The notes beneath the pieces were generated by a model that was not told the DNA's origin, did no database searches, and worked only from the letters and a program-made list of their open reading frames with translations. From Chryseobacterium aurantiacum (GTDB lineage: Bacteria > Bacteroidota > Bacteroidia > Flavobacteriales > Weeksellaceae), in the NCBI RefSeq assembly GCF_003020585.1, contig NZ_PXUE01000002.1, positions 744,001 through 808,000 on the forward strand: 64,000 nucleotides of DNA. Direction: 5' to 3'. Positions 16,728-24,969 of this stretch are shown in pieces. Position numbers and translations under genes: made by a program. Positions within the stretch are counted from its first letter, which is position 1. Each line of letters opens with the position of its first letter.

Positions 16728-18590
16728 TTATTTTTCAAGTTCAATGATCAATGAGGTCTTAGCAGGAATTGTCATGTTATTCTGTAACATGAATTCTTTT
16801 CCTGAAATAACCTCTTTTCCTTTGGAGAATCCTTTTAATGACTCTTCAAAATATTTTAAGTCTAACGTCTGATCTTTTGTATTATTGTTGATGACAACCA
16901 TTACACTTTCCTTGTCATTATATCTAAAATAAGTAAAGACCCCATCTTTAGGAACGAAATTTTTAGTTTTACCGGTATGAATCACCTCTTTGCCCTTTCT
17001 CCAGTTCAGTAATTTCTGTGTAAATTGATAAAATTCTTTTTGCTCAGGAGTTTGTGTTGATGGATTGAATGCGCTTTGTTTATCTGATTTCCAACCTCCG
17101 GGAAAATCCCTTCGGATATCGGCATCGCCTCCTTTTTTCTTATCGCCCCGCATTCCTACTTCCGATCCGTAATAGATCTGTGGAATTCCACGAACAGTTG
17201 AAATCAAGGTTAACCCCATTTTATAAACGCTCGGATCTGCATTGAAAATTTCATTCCATCTCTCAGTGTCATGATTTTCAAAGAATACCATTACATTATT
17301 AATATCCGGATAAAGGAAGTCGCTGCTAAAGGAGTCATAAAGCCTTATTAGACCGGTATCCCAATCTTGTTTTTCTTTAAAAGCTTTAGGCATGTCTGCA
17401 AATAACATAAAATCCATTACAGACGGTAGATTGGAATTGTATCCTGCTGCTTCCCCAGTTTTGGAATTCTTTTGCCACGCTGAAATTTGTCCTGCGGTAT
17501 ATAACCATGACTCCCCTACAATATTGAATTTAGGGTATTCATCGGTAATCGCCTTGGCCCATTTTGCCATTGCTTCCTTATCATTGTAAGGATAGGTATC
17601 TACCCGAAAACCTCCCAATTCGGCATATTCTATCCACCAGATTGCATTTTGAGTTAAATATTTTAAAACCAATGGATTTTTTTGGTTGATATCAGGCATT
17701 GTAGAATCAAACCACCCATCCAGGGCATATTTTTTATCAATTTCTGAAGCGTTGGTATCAAACTGTGATGATGTTTTATAATTGGATCTTTTGAAACCAT
17801 TTTCTCCTTCTTTAAACCAGTGAATCCAGTCTTTCGTAGGGAGATCCTTGATCATCCAATGAGAAATCCCCCAGTGATTGGTTACATAATCCATCACCAG
17901 CTTCATATTTCTTTTGTTTAATTCCTTGGAAAGAGTTTTGTAGTCTTCATTGGTTCCGTAGCGGGCATCAATTTTATACAGGTCTGTTTGGGCATACCCA
18001 TGATAAGAATATACTTTCTCATTATCCTCGTTTACAGGGGTTAACCAGACTGCTGTTGCACCCAGATTTTGGATATAGTCAAGATTATTCATAATCCCGC
18101 GCAAGTCGCCACCATGTCTGCCGTTGGGCAAACTTCGATCAGCCTTTTCTGCAAGCTCAGGAGTGGAATCATTTTTTTCATCTCCATTGGCAAAACGATC
18201 CGGCATAATCAAATACATCACATCTTTTGAGGTGTAAGATTCGCGGTCTGCGGACCCTGGGTTTCTCTGTTTCAGCTCATATTTATAGGAGCCCAGATTT
18301 TTTTTATCTTTTTTAATCGTAATTGTAAACTTGGGAACATTGATTTCATTGGTATTAACCGTGATAAAAACATAATTCGGATTTTCTACCTTTTGGATGT
18401 CTTTAATTTGAATTCCGTCTGAGAGACTGATTTCATTATTAGCAATTCCTTTTCCGTACACAAGGATTTGAAGTTCAGGATTTTTCATTCCTTTCCACCA
18501 GAAAGCTGGTTCTACTTTTTCCAATACTTTGGATTGTGAAAAAGCTATTGAAGCAGCTGAAAGGGCCAAAAGCACATATATTTTTCTCAT
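16728..18590 (-). CDS. Periplasmic alpha-amylase family glycoside hydrolase (GH13, cyclomaltodextrinase/neopullulanase-like)
   Basis: A 620-aa secreted enzyme cutting alpha-1,4 (and possibly alpha-1,6) glucans or cyclodextrins. Signal peptide MRKIYVLLALSAASIAFS. An N-terminal Ig-like cyclomaltodextrinase domain (about 25-115) precedes the TIM barrel, as in SusA-like enzymes. Catalytic residues are intact: nucleophile Asp331 (GGFRVDTYPY), acid/base Glu360 (IVGESW) and Asp441 (ENHDTER); VMDYVTNHWG is conserved region I. A C-terminal beta domain covers about 545-620. It is the first gene of the GH13-NTF2-MFS unit and diverges from the hydroxylase gene. It works with the SusCDE-GH97 genes nearby. 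Confidence 0.95.
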   Translation of the reverse strand: MRKIYVLLALSAASIAFSQSKVLEKVEPAFWWKGMKNPELQILVYGKGIANNEISLSDGIQIKDIQKVENPNYVFITVNTNEINVPKFTITIKKDKKNLGSYKYELKQRNPGSADRESYTSKDVMYLIMPDRFANGDEKNDSTPELAEKADRSLPNGRHGGDLRGIMNNLDYIQNLGATAVWLTPVNEDNEKVYSYHGYAQTDLYKIDARYGTNEDYKTLSKELNKRNMKLVMDYVTNHWGISHWMIKDLPTKDWIHWFKEGENGFKRSNYKTSSQFDTNASEIDKKYALDGWFDSTMPDINQKNPLVLKYLTQNAIWWIEYAELGGFRVDTYPYNDKEAMAKWAKAITDEYPKFNIVGESWLYTAGQISAWQKNSKTGEAAGYNSNLPSVMDFMLFADMPKAFKEKQDWDTGLIRLYDSFSSDFLYPDINNVMVFFENHDTERWNEIFNADPSVYKMGLTLISTVRGIPQIYYGSEVGMRGDKKKGGDADIRRDFPGGWKSDKQSAFNPSTQTPEQKEFYQFTQKLLNWRKGKEVIHTGKTKNFVPKDGVFTYFRYNDKESVMVVINNNTKDQTLDLKYFEESLKGFSKGKEVISGKEFMLQNNMTIPAKTSLIIELEK

Positions 18591-18962
18591 AACTTAGTCT
18601 TCGTCTTCAATTTAATAATTAGTTGTATATCATGAAGCTGCATTAAAAAACAGAATTCATCACACTGAAAAACAGATTGTTACATAGATTATTACAACAA
18701 TTTAGCAATGAACAACTTAGGAGCAAATTACGAAAAAATTTTAAGAGTTATTACAAAATAATTGTTAGAATTCTCTTTTATTAATCGGGATTTTAAACTA
18801 TTGATTAATGAATATCAAGACAATAATTATTGGAGATAATGATAATATTTCACAATCACGCCTATCTTTTTTATCAATATCTCAAAAAACTGCTTTGTAA
18901 AAAGAATATTTAATCTAAAAATAACACTTTTTATCTATTTAATTTTTAATTTTACAGAAAAA
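18591..18962. other. Divergent intergenic region, GH13 and hydroxylase genes
   Basis: 372 AT-rich bases that must hold promoters for both genes. I see no perfect TAnnTTTG box and no copy of the susC-upstream palindrome, and no coding sequence. Confidence 0.5.
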
Positions 18963-19937
18963 ATGTTTGATTTTAATAAACTATTCGAAAGTGATGGGCC
19001 GGATATTGTTTATACCTGGACTATTCCCGTATTTGCGGCTATCATTTTTATAGAAATGGCCTATAGCCACTTTAATAAGGAGAAGCTTTACGAAACTAAA
19101 GATGTGGCCACGAATGTTCTTTTTGCCCTTTTAAATTATAGCCTGGACATTATCATGAAAGGATTTTCCATGTTTGTCATGATGTTCTTTTATCATTATC
19201 GTATTTTTGATTGGGAAGTTGGAATATGGTACTGGATTGCGGTATTTCTCGCTCAGGACTTTGCTTATTATGTTCACCATTATGTAGACCATCACTCTCG
19301 TGTTTTCTGGGCGGTGCACATTACTCATCATAATTCTGATTATTTCAATATCACGACAGGTTTCAGAAGTCCTGTATTTCAGCCTTTGTACAGATATTTG
19401 TTCTTTTCTCCGCTTGCGTTTGTAGGCTTCCATCCATTGCATGTTATGGTTGCTTATTCCTCCATACAGATCTATGGTACTTTTGTACACACGCAATCTA
19501 TTAAGAGCATGGGTTTTCTGGAATATTTTTTAGTAACCCCTTCGCATCATCGCGTACATCACGCCTGCAATATCAAATATCTTGACCGTAATATGGGAAT
19601 GGGATTGATTATCTGGGATAAAATCTTTGGAACATTTGAAAAGGAAGATCCTGAGGTTCCTGTGAAGTATGGTATTTACCCTAAAATGAAGTCCAAGGAT
19701 CCGGCAACTGTCTTGTTTTATGAATGGCGAAGAATAGGAAAAGACCTCAGACAACCTGGTCTATCTTTCAAGAATCGAATTCAATATCTCTTTTATTCTC
19801 CGGGATGGAGACATGACGGCACAGGAAAAACGGTAAAACAGTATCAAAAGGAATACAAAGAAAAAATAACAAAGAAGACTCCGACGGTAATGGAAGAGGT
19901 GTCTTCAGAACCAAAATTTGAATATTCAGATAAATAA
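18963..19937 (+). CDS. Fatty acid hydroxylase / sterol desaturase superfamily protein
   Basis: A 324-aa integral membrane di-iron oxygenase. The histidine clusters of the family are present: HHYVDHHSR (about 115-123), HITHHNS (about 127-133) and SHHRVHHACN (about 201-210). About four membrane segments lie in the first half, and the C-terminal tail is charged and soluble. The family hydroxylates or desaturates lipids; bacteria such as this lack sterols, so a fatty acid, carotenoid or sphingolipid-like substrate is more likely. It lies divergent to the GH13 gene and convergent to GH97, so it interrupts the glucan cluster without an obvious role in it. A strong palindromic terminator follows. 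Confidence 0.9.
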   Translation: MFDFNKLFESDGPDIVYTWTIPVFAAIIFIEMAYSHFNKEKLYETKDVATNVLFALLNYSLDIIMKGFSMFVMMFFYHYRIFDWEVGIWYWIAVFLAQDFAYYVHHYVDHHSRVFWAVHITHHNSDYFNITTGFRSPVFQPLYRYLFFSPLAFVGFHPLHVMVAYSSIQIYGTFVHTQSIKSMGFLEYFLVTPSHHRVHHACNIKYLDRNMGMGLIIWDKIFGTFEKEDPEVPVKYGIYPKMKSKDPATVLFYEWRRIGKDLRQPGLSFKNRIQYLFYSPGWRHDGTGKTVKQYQKEYKEKITKKTPTVMEEVSSEPKFEYSDK

Positions 19938-19972
19938 ATCTATAGCAGGAATTAAATTATTTTCTCAAAAAC

Positions 19973-20002
19973 AAATCGCCCCGATCATGATCGGGGCGAT
20001 TT
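19973..20002. terminator. Bidirectional palindromic terminator
   Basis: A perfect 15-bp inverted repeat centred on ATCATGAT with a GC-rich GCCCC/GGGGC part and A/T-rich flanks, between two convergent genes. Confidence 0.85.
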
Positions 20003-20019
20003 TATTGTGGCTTTTAAAA

Positions 20020-22173
20020 TTATTTTACCGGCTTAATAGAAATTGCGAATCCGCCACTTCTCACCATTTTAAAATTAATTTTGGACTTGCTGTTAATCTC
20101 TTTTTTGTAGATATTATAGCTTTGAGGATTATCAATATAATCGGCATCTTTTCCATCTTCATAAATGGTTGCCTCATATTTTTTTCCTTTGTCTAAGAAC
20201 GAGAAATCAACGGTATATTCACGTTTATTTTCATCGGTAATACCTCCTACAAACCAGTTTTCAGTACCTTTTGCTTTTCTCGCTGTAATTACATAGTCAC
20301 CTGGTTCTGCTGATAAGATTTTCGTATCATCCCAATCTGCTGCTACATCCTTGATAAACTGGAATGCATCCATATGTTTTTTATAGTTCTCAGGAAGGTC
20401 TGCCGCCATCTGAAGAGGCATATACATTGTTACATATAAGGCAAGCTGTTTTGCTAATGTAGTTTTCACAAAACGCTTATCTCCAGGGAAATAATAATCT
20501 AGCTTCGTTTGGAAAATTCCCGGTGTATAATCCATTGAACCTCCCATCCATCTTGTAAATGGAAGTACAGTTTGGTGATCCGGTTTGTTACCTCCAAAAG
20601 CTTCATACTCTGTTCCACGAGCAGCTTCTGCAGAAATGTAGTTCGGATAAGTACGGCTTTCTCCTGTAGGACGCACAGACTCGTGAGAGTTAACCATGAT
20701 TTTATATTCATTAGCTTTTTCAGCAATTCTATAGTAATGGTTAATTGTCCATTGAGAATAATGATGCTCTCCTCTAGGGATTATATCTCCTACATATCCT
20801 GTTTTCACAGCATCATAACCATATTTATTCATGGTTTGGAAGGCTTTGTCTGCCCATCTTTCGTAGTTCGTTGCAGAACCTGAAGTTTCATGGTGCATAA
20901 TTAGCTTAATTCCTTTGGAGTGTGCATATTCGTTCAACATTTTGATATCAAAATCCGGGTAAGGAGTAATGAAGTCAAAAACAAATTCTTTAGAATGTCC
21001 GAACCAGTCTTCCCAACCGATATTCCAACCTTCGATCAATAATCCCTGGAATCCGTTTTCTGCTGCAAAGTCGATATATTCTTTAACTTTAGTATTATTA
21101 GCAGCATGTTTTCCGTTCGGAGTTAACTTCCCAAAATCAGTTTTGTCTACATGCACGTTTTCTGCTGTAGAATAAGCCCACTGGGATTTTCCGATGATCA
21201 TTTCCCACCAAACTCCCATGTATTTTGTAGGGTGAATGTAGGAAGTGTCTTTATATTTTGTAGGTTCGTTAAGGTTAAAGATCATTTTGGAATCCATCAC
21301 CTGTTCTGCCTTTGGAGCAACGATAATGGTTCTCCATGGGGTTACTGACGGAGTCTGAATGTATCCTTTTGCACCTTGTCTGTCTGCTGTTAAATGGGTT
21401 TTAAACTTGAAGTTCTGCGCATCTACTTCCAAATGGGAAGCCGGATAATCCAATACAGCTGCTTCAGCAACGTTAATATACAAAGGTTCTTTTCCTTCTT
21501 TTTTAAGCATTAAAGGAGACTGAACCGCATTCTTCACTAAAGTCTGAGAGGCATTGGCATCGTAAGCTTTATCCCATTTTGCAGGAATTTCAGAAACTTT
21601 TGACTCCTGATATTGATATTCCTGAGAATCATAGTCTGCTACAAGCCACCATGCTTTCATATCTGTAGGGAAATCAATTTCTGAATCTTCTTCTCTGATT
21701 ACGAAATAATTAAGATTTTTCTGCTGTGGAAATTCATATCTGAATCCAAGACCATCATTGAACAATCTGAATTTCACTACAATACTCCTGTCTGTAGAAG
21801 CCTGATTCAGCGTAAGAGCTAATTCATTATAATGGTTGATATAATTTTTCTTTTCTCCAAGAATCGGCTGCCACGTCTCATTTTTAGAGTCTCTTTTTTC
21901 ATCTACCTTAGCAAAACCGTTATTCAAATCGAATTTTGCATCCTCCGGCTTTGCAATTCCGGAAGCAAATTTTATGGCTGTGTCTTTAAATAATCTCAGT
22001 CCCAATTTTGAATCTTCAACTACCACCGCACCGTTGTATTTCAGATTATAGAAAGGAACTCCATCTTTTAACTGGAAGTTCATTTCAAACTTACCGTCCG
22101 GCGATTTTAAAGACTGTGCATTCACACCTAACATCATTGAGAGCAAAAGGGCTCCAACTGTAATTTTCTTCAT
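20020..22173 (-). CDS. Alpha-glucosidase of family GH97 (SusB-like)
   Basis: A 717-aa enzyme removing glucose from malto-oligosaccharide ends, probably in the periplasm (signal peptide MKKITVGALLLSMMLGVNA). An N-terminal beta-sandwich is followed by a TIM barrel and a C-terminal beta domain. Three Glu fall exactly on the spacing known in Bacteroides SusB (69 and 24 residues): Glu429 (MHHETSG), Glu498 (NSHESVR) and Glu522 (RGTEYEAF). This points to an inverting, SusB-type enzyme instead of a retaining galactosidase. It is the last gene of the SusC-SusD-SusE-GH97 run, but an intrinsic terminator lies between SusE and its start. Confidence 0.95.
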   Translation of the reverse strand: MKKITVGALLLSMMLGVNAQSLKSPDGKFEMNFQLKDGVPFYNLKYNGAVVVEDSKLGLRLFKDTAIKFASGIAKPEDAKFDLNNGFAKVDEKRDSKNETWQPILGEKKNYINHYNELALTLNQASTDRSIVVKFRLFNDGLGFRYEFPQQKNLNYFVIREEDSEIDFPTDMKAWWLVADYDSQEYQYQESKVSEIPAKWDKAYDANASQTLVKNAVQSPLMLKKEGKEPLYINVAEAAVLDYPASHLEVDAQNFKFKTHLTADRQGAKGYIQTPSVTPWRTIIVAPKAEQVMDSKMIFNLNEPTKYKDTSYIHPTKYMGVWWEMIIGKSQWAYSTAENVHVDKTDFGKLTPNGKHAANNTKVKEYIDFAAENGFQGLLIEGWNIGWEDWFGHSKEFVFDFITPYPDFDIKMLNEYAHSKGIKLIMHHETSGSATNYERWADKAFQTMNKYGYDAVKTGYVGDIIPRGEHHYSQWTINHYYRIAEKANEYKIMVNSHESVRPTGESRTYPNYISAEAARGTEYEAFGGNKPDHQTVLPFTRWMGGSMDYTPGIFQTKLDYYFPGDKRFVKTTLAKQLALYVTMYMPLQMAADLPENYKKHMDAFQFIKDVAADWDDTKILSAEPGDYVITARKAKGTENWFVGGITDENKREYTVDFSFLDKGKKYEATIYEDGKDADYIDNPQSYNIYKKEINSKSKINFKMVRSGGFAISIKPVK

Positions 22174-22204
22174 AATGACTATTTATTAACTTAAAAAAAT
22201 AGAT

Positions 22205-22230
22205 AAAGTGCTGCGGTAAAGCAGCACTTT
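22205..22230 (-). terminator. Terminator between susE-like gene and GH97
   Basis: AAAGTGCTGC pairs perfectly with GCAGCACTTT around a GGTAAA loop. The minus-strand tail is T-rich (seven T in a row shortly after). Confidence 0.8.
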
Positions 22231-22254
22231 GCTTTTATAATTAAACTTAATGTA

Positions 22255-23370
22255 TTATAATGGTTTTATTGTGTAGACTCCTAGTTTTAAATCTACAGTA
22301 ATTTTATAGGTACCTCCCGTACCATCAAATTTGATATTTCCATTGCTTCCTTTCGGTCCAATATACCCAGTGTTTCCATCTGTTGTTATATTCCCCCAAT
22401 CTAATTCTCCCCAGCTCTGCTGACCCAAAAACTTGAATTCAGAAGCTGCAGGAAGAGCAACGGTGTACTCAAATTTTCCATTTCCTAAATTACTCATTGG
22501 AATGGCTGTACCTGAATCCCAACCATTAACTGTACCTACGATGTATAAATTAGCAGGATTCCAATTATTAAGTGGAGATGGAGAAACTGTAATTGACTTT
22601 TGCGTAGCATCAGCATCAATAACTATTTTATACATCCCTGTAGGCCCATTGAACTGAATATTTTCAGCCGGAGCAGCCACCAAATTAGGAGACCAGGTTT
22701 TAAAATACTTATTTTCAGTTTTTATTCCTGCTGCATCCAAGCTGTAATTTTTAGGATCCCAACCCTGCTGACCTAAGAATCTGAAAGTTTTACCGTTTTC
22801 CAGATAAGTATAAATAGTTGAGAAGTTATCTTTTTTATACAACAGCTGTGCATTCACCTCACTCCAGCCCACAGAAGAAGCATCTCCTACTAGATAGAAT
22901 GACGGAAAAGCCGTCATATAAGGTGTAACTGTAATGGTGACTGCGTTTGAAGTAATGGCGGTATTTTCTCCTAGTTTTGAAGAAAGCCTAACTTCAACAT
23001 CAGCTGCCACCTCTGGGACTAAACCTGCATCTTGTACATAGTCATTAATTTCAGCAACGGTAAATGTTACTTTGGAAGCTCCATCATTTAAAGCTATATT
23101 TTTAGGGCTGGCAAAGTTTGTTCCTTTAACAGCAATCTGAAGCTGATTCTTCTGAGCAACCGCAACACCATAATCTGGGGCTTTCCAATTGAAAGTAACC
23201 GCAGACTGTGCAGCATTATCTTTAATTAGGACCAAACTTGTTTTATCAGATGCAAGACTAGATACAGACGGATTTCCCAGTATTGCTCTGTCTTCATCTT
23301 TTTCACAAGAAACAAGCCATATTCCTACAAAAGCTATTGCTAATATTTTAAATATATTTTTCATTTTCAA
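22255..23370 (-). CDS. SusE-like outer-membrane starch-binding lipoprotein
   Basis: A 371-aa lipoprotein (signal ending LVSC, lipidated Cys22) expected on the cell surface. After an N-terminal SusE-type Ig domain (about 35-150) come two starch-binding modules with repeated landmarks: FYLVGDASSVGW ... FRFLGQQGWDPKNY and LYIVGTVNGWDS ... FKFLGQQSWGELDW. It binds glucan for the SusC/SusD importer. The start codon could also be the third codon (Met3). It is 13 bases downstream of the SusD gene, in the same operon. Assignment to SusE over SusF rests on having two binding modules. Confidence 0.9.
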   Translation of the reverse strand: MKMKNIFKILAIAFVGIWLVSCEKDEDRAILGNPSVSSLASDKTSLVLIKDNAAQSAVTFNWKAPDYGVAVAQKNQLQIAVKGTNFASPKNIALNDGASKVTFTVAEINDYVQDAGLVPEVAADVEVRLSSKLGENTAITSNAVTITVTPYMTAFPSFYLVGDASSVGWSEVNAQLLYKKDNFSTIYTYLENGKTFRFLGQQGWDPKNYSLDAAGIKTENKYFKTWSPNLVAAPAENIQFNGPTGMYKIVIDADATQKSITVSPSPLNNWNPANLYIVGTVNGWDSGTAIPMSNLGNGKFEYTVALPAASEFKFLGQQSWGELDWGNITTDGNTGYIGPKGSNGNIKFDGTGGTYKITVDLKLGVYTIKPL

Positions 23371-23383
23371 GCAATATTTTAAA

Positions 23384-24964
23384 TTAATAACCAGGATTTT
23401 GAATCAAATTAGGATTTGCAATAATATCTTTAGCCGGAATTGGGAAAAGATTTCTATAGCTTTCTACTGCTTTTCCTTCTTTCACGCCTCCTTTCCAAGG
23501 CCAAACATAGGACGCTGTTGTAAATTTATCGTAACGGATAAGGTCTGTTCTTCTTGTCATTTCCCAGCCAAGCTCTCTACCTCTTTCGTCTAATATATAA
23601 TCTGTATTTATGGAAGCAACTGTGGAAGCTCCTGCACGGGCTCTCAAGGCGTTTACATATCCAAGCGCAGTAGCAGCATTTCCTCCTCCGCCGCCTCTCA
23701 AGGTAGCTTCTGCATACATTAGATAAATGTCCGCTAACCTGAATAAAGGAACATCTGTATCACAGAAGTTTCCTGAAGCATCAGATCCTGGATTGCCTGC
23801 ACTTGTCATATTTTTATATTTAACAAATGCGTAACCATCTGTAAAGACACCAAGATCATTTATCTCAAGGTTTTGACCATCTGTATAGAAATTCCCTCTC
23901 TGGTCAGAAGGTGATCCTGCAAACAAATTCACATAAGCTTTAGTGGTTCTTAAACCTCCCCAGCCTCCACTGATTCCAAAGCTTGAGGCAGGCATACTTC
24001 CTCCTACACCAGCATGAATAAGATAAGTAGTACCTCCTGATGTTTGAATATGAACTCCATCAAAAGCAACCGGAAGTATCACTTCTGGATTATTTTTATC
24101 ATTATCCGCAAGGAATAGATCTGCATATTTAGTTTTCAAAGAATATCCTGCCCCTATTACTTTATTGCAATAAGTAATACAGTCTGTATAATGATTGGAG
24201 CCATTATACACCTGTGAATTGAGATACAAACGAGCCAATAAGGACCATGCTGCTGCTTTATCTACTCTTCCGTAAACATTTGCTTTAGGATCTTTCAATT
24301 CTCCTGCTACTGCTAGAAGTTCATTTTCAATAAAATTAAAAAGCTCTGCACGTGTAATCCTTTTAGGTGGATTTATAGATCCTGGCAAATAACTTTCGTC
24401 TACAAATGGAACATTCCCAAACAAGTCCAATGCATAATAGTAAGATAACGCTCTTAGATACCTTACCTCAGCTCTCATATATTTAGCCTCATTTAAATTA
24501 GTACCTGTAATATTATTGGATGCTAATTTTTCATCTGTTACATTTCTCAGGAATTCATTACTTGTAGCAATTTGCGTAAAAATTCTATAGTATGCTCCTT
24601 CTACAAACTCACTGGAAGAATCCCAGGTCATTTTATGGATAGTCTGAAGGGTACCGTCATTCCATGCAATTACGGCTTCATCTGTGGGAAGTGTCTGTAA
24701 GGTATATAATACTCTTGTATATTGTGAAAAGTTTCCGTCAATACCATTAATATCCGAGTTACCTCCGTTAGCATTCTGTCCTCCGTTGGCAAAGCCACCA
24801 TAAATTTTCGCTAAAGCCATTGGATAATTTGCAAAATCTGTAAATACACTTGCAGAAGTTACATCCGTAATTGGCTGTTGTTCTAGATCATTAACACAAG
24901 ATGTTGCAGTAAGAATACTGAATAAGGCAGCAACAGCTATTATATTTGTTTTAAATTGTTTCAT
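23384..24964 (-). CDS. SusD/RagB family nutrient-binding outer membrane lipoprotein
   Basis: A 526-aa surface lipoprotein (Cys23 in TATSCVND) that forms the lid over the SusC barrel. Typical segments: YYRIFTQIATSNEFLRNV, the TPR-like AEVRYLRALSYYYALDLFGNVPFV, VDKAAAWSLLARLYLNSQVY and the C-terminal LADIYLMYAEATLR and RNLFPIPAKDIIANPNLIQNPGY, which is the standard SusD ending. It is 5 bases downstream of the SusC gene, as usual for the pair. The substrate is inferred as alpha-glucan from neighbouring GH13, GH97 and SusE genes. Confidence 0.96.
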   Translation of the reverse strand: MKQFKTNIIAVAALFSILTATSCVNDLEQQPITDVTSASVFTDFANYPMALAKIYGGFANGGQNANGGNSDINGIDGNFSQYTRVLYTLQTLPTDEAVIAWNDGTLQTIHKMTWDSSSEFVEGAYYRIFTQIATSNEFLRNVTDEKLASNNITGTNLNEAKYMRAEVRYLRALSYYYALDLFGNVPFVDESYLPGSINPPKRITRAELFNFIENELLAVAGELKDPKANVYGRVDKAAAWSLLARLYLNSQVYNGSNHYTDCITYCNKVIGAGYSLKTKYADLFLADNDKNNPEVILPVAFDGVHIQTSGGTTYLIHAGVGGSMPASSFGISGGWGGLRTTKAYVNLFAGSPSDQRGNFYTDGQNLEINDLGVFTDGYAFVKYKNMTSAGNPGSDASGNFCDTDVPLFRLADIYLMYAEATLRGGGGGNAATALGYVNALRARAGASTVASINTDYILDERGRELGWEMTRRTDLIRYDKFTTASYVWPWKGGVKEGKAVESYRNLFPIPAKDIIANPNLIQNPGY

Positions 24965-24969
24965 TTCTC

